A stretch of 32,241 bases of DNA from an uncultured Ruminiclostridium sp. (GCA_902490005.1 CABUCM010000032.1:1-32241); one strand, 5' to 3'. Positions 15,314-22,900 are shown, counted from the stretch's first letter. Translations and numbers: made by a program. Notes: a model not told the origin generated them from the letters alone.

Positions 15314-16807
15314 ATGAGTAAAACATACCATTTGGTGGGAGTTGACTGCGGCGCCAGCGGCGGGAAAATGGTATCGGCTTACTTTGACGGGGAACGGCTG
15401 GTGGAAAACCAGTATATTCCTTTCCCGAACCGTTCTGTCAGAGTGCTGGATTCTTTATATCACGATTTTTTCTCGCTGTATAACCATTCACTGGATGGCC
15501 TGGCCCAGATCGTTTCCAAGTATGGCGCGCCGGATACCATCGGGTTTGATACTCATGGTTCCGCCCACGCTTATATCGACGGGTACGGACGCATCGTCTT
15601 CCCGCCCTATCATCCTAACGATAACAGCACCCTGCATACCCTGGAAGAGCTTTTCGCTAAGATCCCGGAGCAGGAGACGTTCCGCTTGACAGGCTGCCTG
15701 TGCAACCGGGGCTATATGCTTCCCCAGGTGTTTTCCAGGGTTGCCGCCCATGATCCCTGTATGGATTACGCTGATAAGTTGATTATGTTCCCTGACCTGT
15801 TCGGTTATTTCTATACCGGCGTCAAGGGAACCGCTGACGCTACCATCGCCGGGACCACCGGCCTGTTTGACTACCGCCAGGAGCGGTGGTCCACGGAGTT
15901 GTGCCAGGTCCTGGGAATTCCCACTCGGATTTTTATGCCGCCGAAAGCGCCGGGATGGGTTTTGGGACCGGTACACCAGGCGATAGAGGACCAGACCGGC
16001 GCGGCGGGCATGAAGGTGGTTTCCGTGGCCGGCCACGACAGCGCCTCCGCGGTAGCCGCGATTCCCGGTTTCGGCCCCAATAAGCTGTATGTCTGCCTGG
16101 GCACCAACGCCAATATGGGCGTGGAGACCGACAAGCCTGATATCAGCGACGCGGCTTACCACTATGGCTTTAAAAATTCCCTTCAGGGCGAACCGGATAC
16201 TTTCTTGGTTTATCAGGATTTTCCGGCGTTCCTGCTGGTAAACGCCGTCACAAAGGAATGGGCCCGTCAAGGGACCGCTTATTCCTACGATGAGATCGAA
16301 CAGATCGCCAAGGAAGCCAAATCGGTCCACTCTTATGTGAATATGAAGGATCCCCGGTTCCTGAAGGCTCACGGCAGCATCATTGAGTCGCTGACCGAGC
16401 ATTTGGTGGAAACCGGCCAAACGGTTCCCGCTACCCACGGCGAGTGGATTCGCTGCCTGTTTGAAAGCATCGCCATGTGGATCAAGCAGAAGGCGCTCCA
16501 TTTAACGGAAAAACTACATATCCCTTTGGAGGAAATCGTAGTGGTGAACGGCGGCGCCTGGTATTCGCAGCTGGTGCAGTTGATCAGCGATGCCTCCCAT
16601 TTGCCTACCCGGTCCGGCATGCCCTACGCTACCCTGATCGGCAACCTGTTGTGGCAGCTGCGGGGCTTAGGCGTGGTGTCCTCTATGGAGGAAATGCGAG
16701 CGGTAGCGGCCAGGAATTTCCATATGAATTCGTTCCAGCCGCACAAGGACTACGATTGGGACGCGGATTACGAAAAGGGAATCCAATTAGGCATCTATGT
16801 GGAATAA
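15314..16807 (+). CDS. FGGY-family carbohydrate kinase, rhamnulokinase-like
   Basis: An ATP-dependent sugar kinase of 497 residues with the two-domain FGGY fold. GVDCGASGGKMV (9-20) resembles the GASSGR start of rhamnulokinases, and GHDSASAVAAIP carries the likely catalytic Asp242. LGTNANMGVE aligns with the SGTWSLMG segment of rhamnulokinase, and VNGGAWYSQLVQLISDA with the C-terminal nucleotide motif. The differences in the sugar-binding stretch (FDTHGSAHAYID) suggest a substrate other than rhamnulose. An in-frame GTG at 15302 lies inside the ribosome site, so I start at the ATG 15314, with AGGTGG about 9 bases before it. Followed by a 328-base gap with hairpins. Confidence 0.9.
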   Translation: MSKTYHLVGVDCGASGGKMVSAYFDGERLVENQYIPFPNRSVRVLDSLYHDFFSLYNHSLDGLAQIVSKYGAPDTIGFDTHGSAHAYIDGYGRIVFPPYHPNDNSTLHTLEELFAKIPEQETFRLTGCLCNRGYMLPQVFSRVAAHDPCMDYADKLIMFPDLFGYFYTGVKGTADATIAGTTGLFDYRQERWSTELCQVLGIPTRIFMPPKAPGWVLGPVHQAIEDQTGAAGMKVVSVAGHDSASAVAAIPGFGPNKLYVCLGTNANMGVETDKPDISDAAYHYGFKNSLQGEPDTFLVYQDFPAFLLVNAVTKEWARQGTAYSYDEIEQIAKEAKSVHSYVNMKDPRFLKAHGSIIESLTEHLVETGQTVPATHGEWIRCLFESIAMWIKQKALHLTEKLHIPLEEIVVVNGGAWYSQLVQLISDASHLPTRSGMPYATLIGNLLWQLRGLGVVSSMEEMRAVAARNFHMNSFQPHKDYDWDADYEKGIQLGIYVE

Positions 16808-16874
16808 TTTCCCGTGCCGACGCTTGTTTGCGGCGGTTTAGGGAGTAGGAATGGTATACCTTATAGCGGGGCCC

Positions 16875-16938
16875 GGGCCGAAAACCGGAGAAGGCTGTCT
16901 TGGCGCGCTGAGGCGGCGGCTTTTCGGCCCGTGTTTTT
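16875..16938 (+). terminator. Terminator-like hairpin after the FGGY kinase
   Basis: GGGCCGAAAACCG (from 16875) pairs with CGGCTTTTCGGCCC (16917-16930, one extra base), enclosing a folded GC-rich loop, followed by GTGTTTTT. It would end or attenuate the transcript before the VOC and aldolase genes. Confidence 0.65.
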
Positions 16939-17135
16939 CATAAGGCTCCCACAGGGATTGTGATACCGCAAACAAAGCATCCCGCGGAAGAGTACCGGTC
17001 CGGCTCAATTCAGCTTGTTTTGCGGCGGGCCTGGTTTGCGAAAGCGGTAATGAGCTGAAGATGGGCTTTTATCATTGTTCGGAACCAACCGGGATTCCCG
17101 GTTTCTATTCATTTTAAAAAAGGGGGATATCAACC
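16939..17135 (+). other. Structured intergenic region before the VOC gene
   Basis: The rest of the 328-base gap. CCGCAAACAAAGC (16966 onward) can pair with CAGCTTGTTTTGCGG (ending near 17034), and AACCGGGATTCCCGGTT at 17088-17104 is a compact palindrome. I see no convincing sigma-A promoter and no reading frame with a ribosome site. It could be a 5' leader if a promoter exists here, or a processed spacer. Confidence 0.4.
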
Positions 17136-17666
17136 ATGATGAGCGCAAAAGAGTTATTGGAGTTCAACAAGAACAGAAAGATCACCCAGGTTTGCTATGT
17201 TACCAATGATTACAAAAAGACCATTGAGTATTTGACGGAAAAGCTCAACTGGGGACCGTGGACGATTCTGAAGAACAACAAAATCAGCACCCATGACGTA
17301 AAAAGCGACGGCAAGCCGGTGGAAGAGGATTGGGAGTTTTTGATTGCCGCTACCTTTATCGGCGGGATTGAATTCGAGATCATTCAGCCGGTTTACGGTG
17401 TGAACCCCTACTCTAAGTTCTTGGAGGAAAGAGGCCCCGGAATCCATCATATCAAGGAGTCCATCCTGGATAACGACGCTTTGGACGCCGCCGTCGCCGA
17501 ATACTCCAGCCGCGGCCCCAAGGTGAATTATCAGGGAAAATACATGGAGGACCACTACTTCTATCTGGATACCTACGATGCGCTTGGCGCTTATTATGAG
17601 ATGGGAAATAACGCCAAGGTAAGCGAAAAGCCTGAGTTTGTGGGCTGGTATCCCGAAGAGTTTTAA
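17136..17666 (+). CDS. VOC-fold (glyoxalase/epimerase superfamily) protein
   Basis: A 176-residue protein with two paired beta-alpha-beta-beta-beta modules typical of vicinal oxygen chelate metalloenzymes. KITQVCYVTNDYKKTIEYLTEKLNWGPW starts the first module and GPGIHHIKESILD the second. Candidate metal ligands are Gln (TQVCY), Glu (GIEFEIIQP), His (GIHHI) and Glu (AYYEMG), a set like that of epimerase-type VOC enzymes rather than glyoxalase I. The reaction is unknown. In this context it could act on a sugar or keto intermediate (epimerase/isomerase) or detoxify an aldehyde by-product such as methylglyoxal. A GGGGGAT site lies 9 bases before the ATG, and the aldolase gene follows 29 bases later. 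Confidence 0.78.
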   Translation: MMSAKELLEFNKNRKITQVCYVTNDYKKTIEYLTEKLNWGPWTILKNNKISTHDVKSDGKPVEEDWEFLIAATFIGGIEFEIIQPVYGVNPYSKFLEERGPGIHHIKESILDNDALDAAVAEYSSRGPKVNYQGKYMEDHYFYLDTYDALGAYYEMGNNAKVSEKPEFVGWYPEEF

Positions 17667-17695
17667 GCTGTATAGAAAAGAGGAGCTTTTAAACA

Positions 17696-18364
17696 ATGAA
17701 ATTATTTGCAGATACTGCTGATTTGCAGGAATTAAAAGAGCTTGACGCAATGGGCCTGATCTGTGGGATTACCACCAACCCCACTATCGCTTCCCAGACC
17801 GGGAAGAACCTGGTGGATGTTTTATCCAATATCGCCAAGGAATTTCCTGAAATTCCGGTGTTCGGCCAGGTTGTGGCTAAGGACACCGACGGAATGGTGG
17901 CCGAGGGCCGGAAGATCGCTACCGCCGGTAAGAACATCGTAGTGAAGCTCCCCGCGACCCGGGAGGCGGTAAAAGCCATTAAGATTCTGCACGGGGAGGG
18001 CATTAAGACCTGCGCTACCGCGGTGCTTACCGCGTCTCAGGGCTTTTTGTGCGCTACCGCGGGCGCGGACTATGTGGCGCCCTACACCGGGCAGAATGAC
18101 GTCATCGGCTATGACGGCCTGGTGACGCTGGAGCAGCTGAGTACCGTGATCCATGAGGAGGGCCTGGCCACGGAGGTTTTGGCGGCTTCCATTGAAAAGC
18201 CCCAGGAGATCGTGGAATACGCTTTGGCTGGCGCTGATATCGTCACCATGCCTTATCATGTGTTTACCGATACCTTTGACAGCCCACTGCCTTTGACGAA
18301 ATACTACGTGGACCGTTTTTATCGGGATTGGTCCGGCGCTGGCTGCGTTATCGAAGAGAAATAA
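17696..18364 (+). CDS. Fructose-6-phosphate aldolase-type transaldolase
   Basis: A 222-residue short transaldolase-family (TalC/FSA) class I aldolase. Lys84 in VVKLPAT is the Schiff-base lysine and FADTAD supplies Asp6. Gln58 (FGQV), Ala128 and Tyr130 (VAPYTG) are the residues typical of true fructose-6-phosphate aldolases, which split fructose 6-phosphate to dihydroxyacetone and glyceraldehyde 3-phosphate, rather than of transaldolases. Ser165 is kept, but the position of E. coli FSA Arg134, which holds the acceptor phosphate, is Gln133. The acceptor may therefore be different. A GAGGAG site precedes the ATG. It is the last gene of the cluster, closed by a strong terminator. Confidence 0.9.
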   Translation: MKLFADTADLQELKELDAMGLICGITTNPTIASQTGKNLVDVLSNIAKEFPEIPVFGQVVAKDTDGMVAEGRKIATAGKNIVVKLPATREAVKAIKILHGEGIKTCATAVLTASQGFLCATAGADYVAPYTGQNDVIGYDGLVTLEQLSTVIHEEGLATEVLAASIEKPQEIVEYALAGADIVTMPYHVFTDTFDSPLPLTKYYVDRFYRDWSGAGCVIEEK

Positions 18365-18373
18365 GAAAAACTT

Positions 18374-18439
18374 AAAAGGTCCCGGCGGAAGGGGAAGCGG
18401 CGGCGTTTGCCGTCCCCCTTATGCCAGGACCTTTTTTTT
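18374..18439. terminator. Bidirectional terminator closing the sugar cluster
   Basis: AAAAGGTCC (18374-18382) pairs with GGACCTTTTTTT (from 18427) around a second GC-rich stem. It lies between the convergent aldolase (plus) and ribokinase-family gene (minus) and has T-rich ends both ways. Confidence 0.85.
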
Positions 18440-18456
18440 GCGGTTTGTTAATTGCG

Positions 18457-19410
18457 TCAATCGAAATAGCCTGTCTCCTTAGCCTTTTCCACCATGAGTT
18501 CCACTTCCTCCCGGTTGGGAAGAGAAGGAATGGCGCCCAGCCGGGTCACGGCGATGGAGGCGGCTATATTGGCGAACTGTATGGCTTCGTCCAGAGGACA
18601 TCCCTCAGAAAGCCGGCAGGTCAGCCCCGCCATGAAGCAGTCGCCGGCGGCGGTTGTGTCCACCACCTGGCCGGAGCCGCCATATGCGGGATAGTGGGTG
18701 AAGGAGGACCCGTCGTACAGTAAAGCGCCCTGCTTGCCCCATTTTAAAATCACGTTTTCGCAGCCGGACTCATACAAGGCCAAACACGCTTTTTCCGCAG
18801 AGGCCCGGTCGGTGATTTTAATACCGGTCATGCCGGCGGCCTCGGTTTCATTGGGGCTCAGCACATAAGCGCCGCTGAAAGCCTCTAGGGGAAGCTCTTT
18901 CCGCACCGGGCCCGCGTCGATAATGGCCTTAGGGCCGCCTTCCTTGGAAGCCTTGAGAATCTCACGAATTGCGTCTAAACTGAATTCCAGGTCCATGCAC
19001 AGATATCCATACTGGGGAAGCTTGGACAATATCTTGTCAATGTCCTCCTGATTATAATCGCCGTTAGCGCCCAGATAGGAAAGGATCGTATTGCTGCCGC
19101 TGTCCTCCAGCATAATGTAGGCGGTGCCGGTGCCCTCGGTATCGCCCAGCAGCACCATATCGCGGCTTACGCCTTCCTTTTCATAGGCGTTCAGAATAAA
19201 CTCGCCGGAAGCGTCTTTTCCCAGCTTGCAGCAGAAATCCAAATCCGCGCCCAGCCTGGTGAGAGCCACCGCCCGGTTGGAACCCTTTCCGCCCAAGGCC
19301 TGTTCCCGCTTTTTCACCACCAGAGATTCCCCCTGCAACGGGTACCGGGGGATGCGAAGGATAACATCTGTATTGGAACTGCCGACTACCAATACTTTTT
19401 CACGGTTCAT
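18457..19410 (-). CDS. Ribokinase-family sugar kinase
   Basis: A 317-residue PfkB-superfamily kinase closest in motifs to ribokinase. The N-terminal signature is VVGSSNTDVILR, then ALGGKGSNRAVALTRLGA (39-56), and the catalytic loop DTTAAGDCFMAG has its base at Asp257. SPNETEAAGMTG is the usual NxxE-containing segment. Ribose or deoxyribose is the default substrate, giving the 5-phosphate, but family specificity is broad. It faces the sugar cluster and is separated from it by a bidirectional terminator, so it is a separate unit. GGAGG is 7 bases before the ATG. No ribose transporter is adjacent. Confidence 0.9.
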   Translation of the reverse strand: MNREKVLVVGSSNTDVILRIPRYPLQGESLVVKKREQALGGKGSNRAVALTRLGADLDFCCKLGKDASGEFILNAYEKEGVSRDMVLLGDTEGTGTAYIMLEDSGSNTILSYLGANGDYNQEDIDKILSKLPQYGYLCMDLEFSLDAIREILKASKEGGPKAIIDAGPVRKELPLEAFSGAYVLSPNETEAAGMTGIKITDRASAEKACLALYESGCENVILKWGKQGALLYDGSSFTHYPAYGGSGQVVDTTAAGDCFMAGLTCRLSEGCPLDEAIQFANIAASIAVTRLGAIPSLPNREEVELMVEKAKETGYFD

Positions 19411-19531
19411 AGGAAGGCCTCCTAAAATGATTATTTTTCAGAATTAATCATATCATATTTATTTCAGGAAAAAAAGCAAAAAAGAAAAATCTGACCAAAT
19501 TTCCTCCCTTTTTTCCGCGAAGGCCGCCCTG

Positions 19532-19572
19532 AAAAAAAGGAAGCCCCGGAGATTCTCCGGGACTTCCTTTTT
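19532..19572 (-). terminator. Terminator of the SPFH/ribbon-helix-helix unit
   Basis: On the minus strand AAAAGGAAGTCCCGGA pairs with TCCGGGGCTTCCTTTT, followed by a T-run. It is 13 bases beyond the stop of the ribbon-helix-helix gene. Confidence 0.85.
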
Positions 19573-19584
19573 ATTATAATTCAT

Positions 19585-19842
19585 TCATTTTTCCGAAAGC
19601 CTTCTATTTTTCAGCCAGGTGTGATATTCCTCCGGCGTGATTTCGCCGGAAAGGAATTTTTCCTGCATCGCCGCCTCCTTTTGGGAGCGGCTTTTTCGCT
19701 TTCGAACGCATTCGCTGAGCAAAAACTCAATTTGGCCGTTGATGGAACGGTAATCCTCATCCGCCCAGGCGGCAAGGTCTTTCCAAAGGCTCGGGGCCAG
19801 CCTCAAAAGAATTTGCTTTTTTTCATTTTCTTTTTTTTCCAT
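19585..19842 (-). CDS. Ribbon-helix-helix (Arc-like) small protein
   Basis: An 85-residue protein whose first half has the Arc/MetJ-type ribbon-helix-helix pattern: a beta strand ILLRLAPS, then helices SLWKDLAAWADEDY and SINGQIEFLLSECVRKR. Such proteins bind DNA as dimers through the strand. The second half is basic and helical (SRSQKEAAMQEKF, ITPEEYHTWL) with no recognised motif. It starts 22 bases after the SPFH gene with AGGAGGGG upstream, so the two are cotranscribed. Its target is unknown; autoregulation of this pair is a reasonable guess. It lacks a toxin partner, so a toxin-antitoxin role is not supported. Confidence 0.8.
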   Translation of the reverse strand: MEKKENEKKQILLRLAPSLWKDLAAWADEDYRSINGQIEFLLSECVRKRKSRSQKEAAMQEKFLSGEITPEEYHTWLKNRRLSEK

Positions 19843-19864
19843 TGGCGTCCCCTCCTGTTTCAGC

Positions 19865-20839
19865 TTAATAGAGAGAGCCGCTGTTTACAATCGGCTGAGC
19901 GTCCCGGTTGCCGCAAAGCACCACCAGCAGATTGCTGACCATGGCGGCCTTCCGCTCCTCATCCAGTTCTACCACGCCGTTTTCATTCAGATGGTTTAAG
20001 GCCATTTCTACCATGCCCACGGCGCCCTCCACGATTTTTTGACGGGCGGCGATAATAGCCTCCGCCTGCTGCCGCTGAAGCATCGCCGCCGCGATCTCGG
20101 GAGCATAGGTCAGGTTGGTGATGCGCACATCCATGATCTCGATACCGGCCACGTCCACTCTTGCCTGGAGATCCTGCTTCATCATGTCGGCAACCTCCTG
20201 GCTGCTGCCCCGCAAGGATTTCTCGCCGCTGGAGTCATCAGTATCATAAGGATAAAGCCGGGCTACGTTACGGGTGGCGGAATCGCATTGGGTGGAAAGG
20301 AACACTTTATAGTTGTTGACGTTAAATACCGCCTTGGCGGTATTCACCACCCGCCAGATCACGATGGTACCAATAATGACCGGGTTGCCGCGCTCGTCGT
20401 TGACGGTTTGCTTTTCATTGTTCAGGGTGATGGCTTTCATGGATATTTTTTTGCTTTCCGATATAATCATCGCGTTGGGTCCGGTGGTCCGTCCCGTGGT
20501 AGCAGTGGGGTTTACCGCGGTGCAGAAAGGATTCACCCAGTAAAAGCCGTCTTTTTTCAGAGTACCGCTGTATTTGCCGAATAAAGTGAGCACCAAGGCT
20601 TCCTTGGGGTTGATTACCTTAAGCCCCGGCAGCAGGATACAGCCAGCCACAAAGGCCAGGATTCCCGCTACCAGCAGAATGACCCCAAGGGTGTTGGATT
20701 GATTTTCCTCAGAGGACAGAACGGCTCCCAGAATAATGGCGGCGACAGATGCCAAAAGCAGTAAAATAATCAGAATTAACGCCAACGCGCCGGAACCCGC
20801 TTTTTTCTCTCTTTCTTCATAAACAATTTTTTCATTCAT
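19865..20839 (-). CDS. SPFH/band 7 (stomatin-like) membrane protein
   Basis: A 324-residue membrane protein with two N-terminal helices (about 17-41 and 51-71), then an SPFH domain (LKVINPKEALVLTLFGKYSGT onward) and an alpha-helical tail (AAAMLQRQQAEAIIAARQKIVEGAVGM). SPFH proteins oligomerise at the membrane and organise lipid domains or protease complexes. The short coiled tail lacks the long EA-repeat of flotillins. No NfeD-type protease partner is adjacent; the only cotranscribed gene is the ribbon-helix-helix protein. It has its own consensus promoter on the minus strand and a GGAGGG site 8 bases before the ATG. Confidence 0.92.
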   Translation of the reverse strand: MNEKIVYEEREKKAGSGALALILIILLLLASVAAIILGAVLSSEENQSNTLGVILLVAGILAFVAGCILLPGLKVINPKEALVLTLFGKYSGTLKKDGFYWVNPFCTAVNPTATTGRTTGPNAMIISESKKISMKAITLNNEKQTVNDERGNPVIIGTIVIWRVVNTAKAVFNVNNYKVFLSTQCDSATRNVARLYPYDTDDSSGEKSLRGSSQEVADMMKQDLQARVDVAGIEIMDVRITNLTYAPEIAAAMLQRQQAEAIIAARQKIVEGAVGMVEMALNHLNENGVVELDEERKAAMVSNLLVVLCGNRDAQPIVNSGSLY

Positions 20840-20874
20840 AGCAATACCCTCCTTGATATCATTTTGATATTATA

Positions 20875-20903
20875 ATAATAACAGTTTATTTCATGGCTGT
20901 CAA
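20875..20903 (-). promoter_or_regulatory. Promoter of the SPFH/ribbon-helix-helix unit
   Basis: On the minus strand TTGACA (20903-20898) and TATTAT (20880-20875) are spaced by 17 bases. Just downstream a TGATAT motif occurs twice (about 20853-20869), a possible site for a regulator such as the cotranscribed ribbon-helix-helix protein. Confidence 0.7.
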
Positions 20904-20911
20904 GAGGGTGA

Positions 20912-20951
20912 ATAAAAAATCCGGCGGAACAGAAGCCGCTCTGTTCCGCCG
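20912..20951 (-). terminator. Terminator of the tRNA-deacylase gene
   Basis: Reading on the minus strand, CGGCGGAACAG / CTGTTCCGCCG forms a perfect 11-bp stem with an 8-base loop, followed by GATTTTTTATT. It ends the gene whose stop is at 20963. Confidence 0.9.
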
Positions 20952-20962
20952 CATAGATCGGG

Positions 20963-21454
20963 TTAAAGGGTAACGTATTGGATGGGGTGGTTGGTGGCAT
21001 CCGCCACCTTTTTTAGATTTTCAAAGGAAATCCAAAGCGTCGCGGTATTTTCGTTGGGGTGGACGCCAAGCCGCTGCCGGCCGGCCAGGTCACGGTCGAA
21101 CACCAGCTCTACCGCGCCTTGGGAATCATTGAGGATTCCCAGCGGGGTAACGGCGCCTTTGGAAAGGCTCAGGTATTTTTCCAGCCGTTCCTCAGAAGCA
21201 AAGCTTAATTTGGTACAGCCCAGCTGTTCCTGAAGGGTTCTCAGATCAGCCCGTTTGTCCTTGTCCAATACCACCAGGAAATGGCGTTTTCCTTTGGCGT
21301 CCCGCAGAAAAAGATTTTTGACCACGTCCCCGTTTAAAGTGATTCCCAGGGAGTCCATTTCGTCAATGGTATAAACCGGAAGATGCTCTGTGATTTCGTA
21401 GGGAATATCAAGCGCGTCTAAAGCGTTGACAACCGCTTTTCGTATAGCGTCCAT
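20963..21454 (-). CDS. YbaK/ProX-type aminoacyl-tRNA deacylase
   Basis: A 163-residue single-domain trans-editing enzyme that removes misacylated amino acids (usually alanine or cysteine) from tRNA-Pro. Family features are ITEHLPVYTIDEM, VVKNLFLRDAKGKRHFLVVLDKDKRADLR with the conserved lysine after VV, and GAVTPLGILND. The stand-alone PrdX/ProX type fits best, including the closing segment TATLWISFENL. The frame is open to 21763, but the start at 21454 has GAGGA 8 bases upstream and matches the family N-terminus. The extra upstream reading has no domain character. It is divergent from the glycerate kinase gene. Confidence 0.92.
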   Translation of the reverse strand: MDAIRKAVVNALDALDIPYEITEHLPVYTIDEMDSLGITLNGDVVKNLFLRDAKGKRHFLVVLDKDKRADLRTLQEQLGCTKLSFASEERLEKYLSLSKGAVTPLGILNDSQGAVELVFDRDLAGRQRLGVHPNENTATLWISFENLKKVADATNHPIQYVTL

Positions 21455-21494
21455 TGTGCCAGTCCTCATTTCCACCAACATTTTCTGTCCTTTA

Positions 21495-21523
21495 ATGATA
21501 CCATGGAGAGCGGAAAATGAAAA
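21495..21523 (-). promoter_or_regulatory. Likely promoter of the tRNA-deacylase gene
   Basis: On the minus strand TTTTCA (21523-21518) and TATCAT (21500-21495) are 17 bases apart, about 40 bases before the start codon. The match is moderate. Confidence 0.5.
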
Positions 21524-21557
21524 GTTCATTTTTGAAACGGCTGATTTCATTTTTCGA

Positions 21558-21586
21558 TTGACAAGGAATAAGGGAAAGTTTATAGT
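21558..21586 (+). promoter_or_regulatory. Promoter of the glycerate kinase gene
   Basis: TTGACA (21558-21563) and TATAGT (21581-21586) with a 17-base spacer, 25 bases before the start codon. The leader is short and already contains the AAGGAGGGA site. Confidence 0.8.
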
Positions 21587-21610
21587 GGAAACAAAGCAAG
21601 GAGGGATAGA

Positions 21611-22852
21611 ATGAGCAATGAGACAATGACGCAGGATGCCTGGAAAATTATCCGGCAGACGCTGCGGGAGGCGATGCCGGACCAAGCGGTGGAAAAGGCG
21701 CTGAAAACTCACAGGTTTACCAAACCGGTAACCTTGTTTAGTATTGGGAAAGCGGCCTGGCAAATGGCCTATGCCGCGGAAAAATTTTTAGGGACCCAGC
21801 TCAAACAGGGAATCGTGCTGACCAAATACGGCCACGGCGTAGGAGATATCCCACGCTGCCGGATTTTGGAGGCGGGCCATCCGGTTCCGGACGAAAATTC
21901 GGTTGCCGGCACGCAGAAAATCGCCGCCCTTGCCGAAACCCTGACGCGGGACGACCAGGTCCTCTTTTTGATTTCCGGAGGAGGCTCCGCCTTGTTTGAA
22001 CTGCCCCTGGTGCCCTTGGAGGAGCTGCAGGATATTACGAAACAGCTTTTGGCCTGCGGGGCTGACATTTCTGAGATCAACCTGATCCGCAAGCGATTAT
22101 CCGGCGTAAAAGGGGGCAGGTTCGCCCAGCTTTGCAAGCCCGCCCAGGTGTTTTCCATTGTGCTTTCCGACGTTTTGGGAAACCGGCTGGACAGCATCGC
22201 CTCCGGCCCTGCCGCGCCGGACCCGTCCACCTCGGCCCAGGCCATGGAGGTGGTGCATAAATATCATCTTCGTCTTTCGGAAAAGGCGCTGGAAAGTATT
22301 CGGAAAGAAACGCCTAAATCGCTGGATAATAGCGAGACTGTTGTCACCGGCAGCGTTCAGAGCCTTTGCGAGTCCGCGGCGAGAGCGGCTGGGGAACTGG
22401 GCTATGCGCCCCAGATTCTGACCGCCGGCCTGACCTGCCAGGCCAAGGAGGCGGGCAGCTTTTTAGCCTCCATCGCCCAGTGGAAAAAAAGCCAGCGGAC
22501 CGGTCTGCCCGCCGCGGTGATCGCGGGGGGAGAGACGGTAGTGGAGCTGAAGGGAAAAGGCCTGGGCGGAAGGAACCAGGAATTAGCCCTTTCCGCCGCC
22601 AAAGGGATGGACGGACTGCCGAATGCGGTGCTGTTCTCCCTGGGCTCCGACGGTACTGACGGGCCCACCGACGCGGCGGGCGGCATCGTGGATGGGGAAA
22701 CCGCCGGAAAGCTGCGGGGCCAGGGCATTGAAATCGACCGGGTGTTGGCAGAAAACGACGCTTACCACGCGCTGGAAAAATGCGGCGGCCTGCTGATGAC
22801 CGGGCCCACCGGCACCAATGTGAACGACGTGGCGGTACTACTGCTTCGGTGA
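21611..22852 (+). CDS. Glycerate 2-kinase (MOFRL/DUF4147 type)
   Basis: Phosphorylates D-glycerate with ATP to 2-phosphoglycerate, feeding lower glycolysis. The 413 residues cover both domains: an N-terminal DUF4147 half with SIGKAAWQMAYAAE, LEAGHPVPDENS and FLISGGGSALFELP, and a C-terminal MOFRL half with GLGGRNQELALSAA, SLGSDGTDGPTDAAGG and LMTGPTGTNVNDV. All motifs of class II glycerate kinases are present. It is a single-gene unit between its own promoter and a bidirectional terminator. No tartronate semialdehyde reductase or hydroxypyruvate reductase is adjacent, so the source of glycerate is not shown. Confidence 0.93.
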   Translation: MSNETMTQDAWKIIRQTLREAMPDQAVEKALKTHRFTKPVTLFSIGKAAWQMAYAAEKFLGTQLKQGIVLTKYGHGVGDIPRCRILEAGHPVPDENSVAGTQKIAALAETLTRDDQVLFLISGGGSALFELPLVPLEELQDITKQLLACGADISEINLIRKRLSGVKGGRFAQLCKPAQVFSIVLSDVLGNRLDSIASGPAAPDPSTSAQAMEVVHKYHLRLSEKALESIRKETPKSLDNSETVVTGSVQSLCESAARAAGELGYAPQILTAGLTCQAKEAGSFLASIAQWKKSQRTGLPAAVIAGGETVVELKGKGLGGRNQELALSAAKGMDGLPNAVLFSLGSDGTDGPTDAAGGIVDGETAGKLRGQGIEIDRVLAENDAYHALEKCGGLLMTGPTGTNVNDVAVLLLR

Positions 22853-22870
22853 CCATAGACGAGCAATCAA

Positions 22871-22900
22871 AACGCCTGGGAAAAACCCAGGCGTTTTTTA
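22871..22900. terminator. Bidirectional terminator between glycerate kinase and trxB
   Basis: AACGCCTGGG (22871-22880) and CCCAGGCGTT (22886-22895) form a perfect 10-bp stem with loop AAAAA, followed by TTTTT. The genes on both sides converge on it; the trxB stop is at 22898. Confidence 0.9.

Noticed and set aside
15488..16501. 337-codon minus-strand frame within the FGGY kinase gene
   Set aside because: Long, but wholly antisense to a well-supported kinase; GC-rich codon bias produces such open shadows.
21455..21763. 103-residue N-terminal extension of the tRNA deacylase
   Set aside because: It would cross the divergent promoters and overlap the glycerate kinase start; a good ribosome site supports the shorter form.
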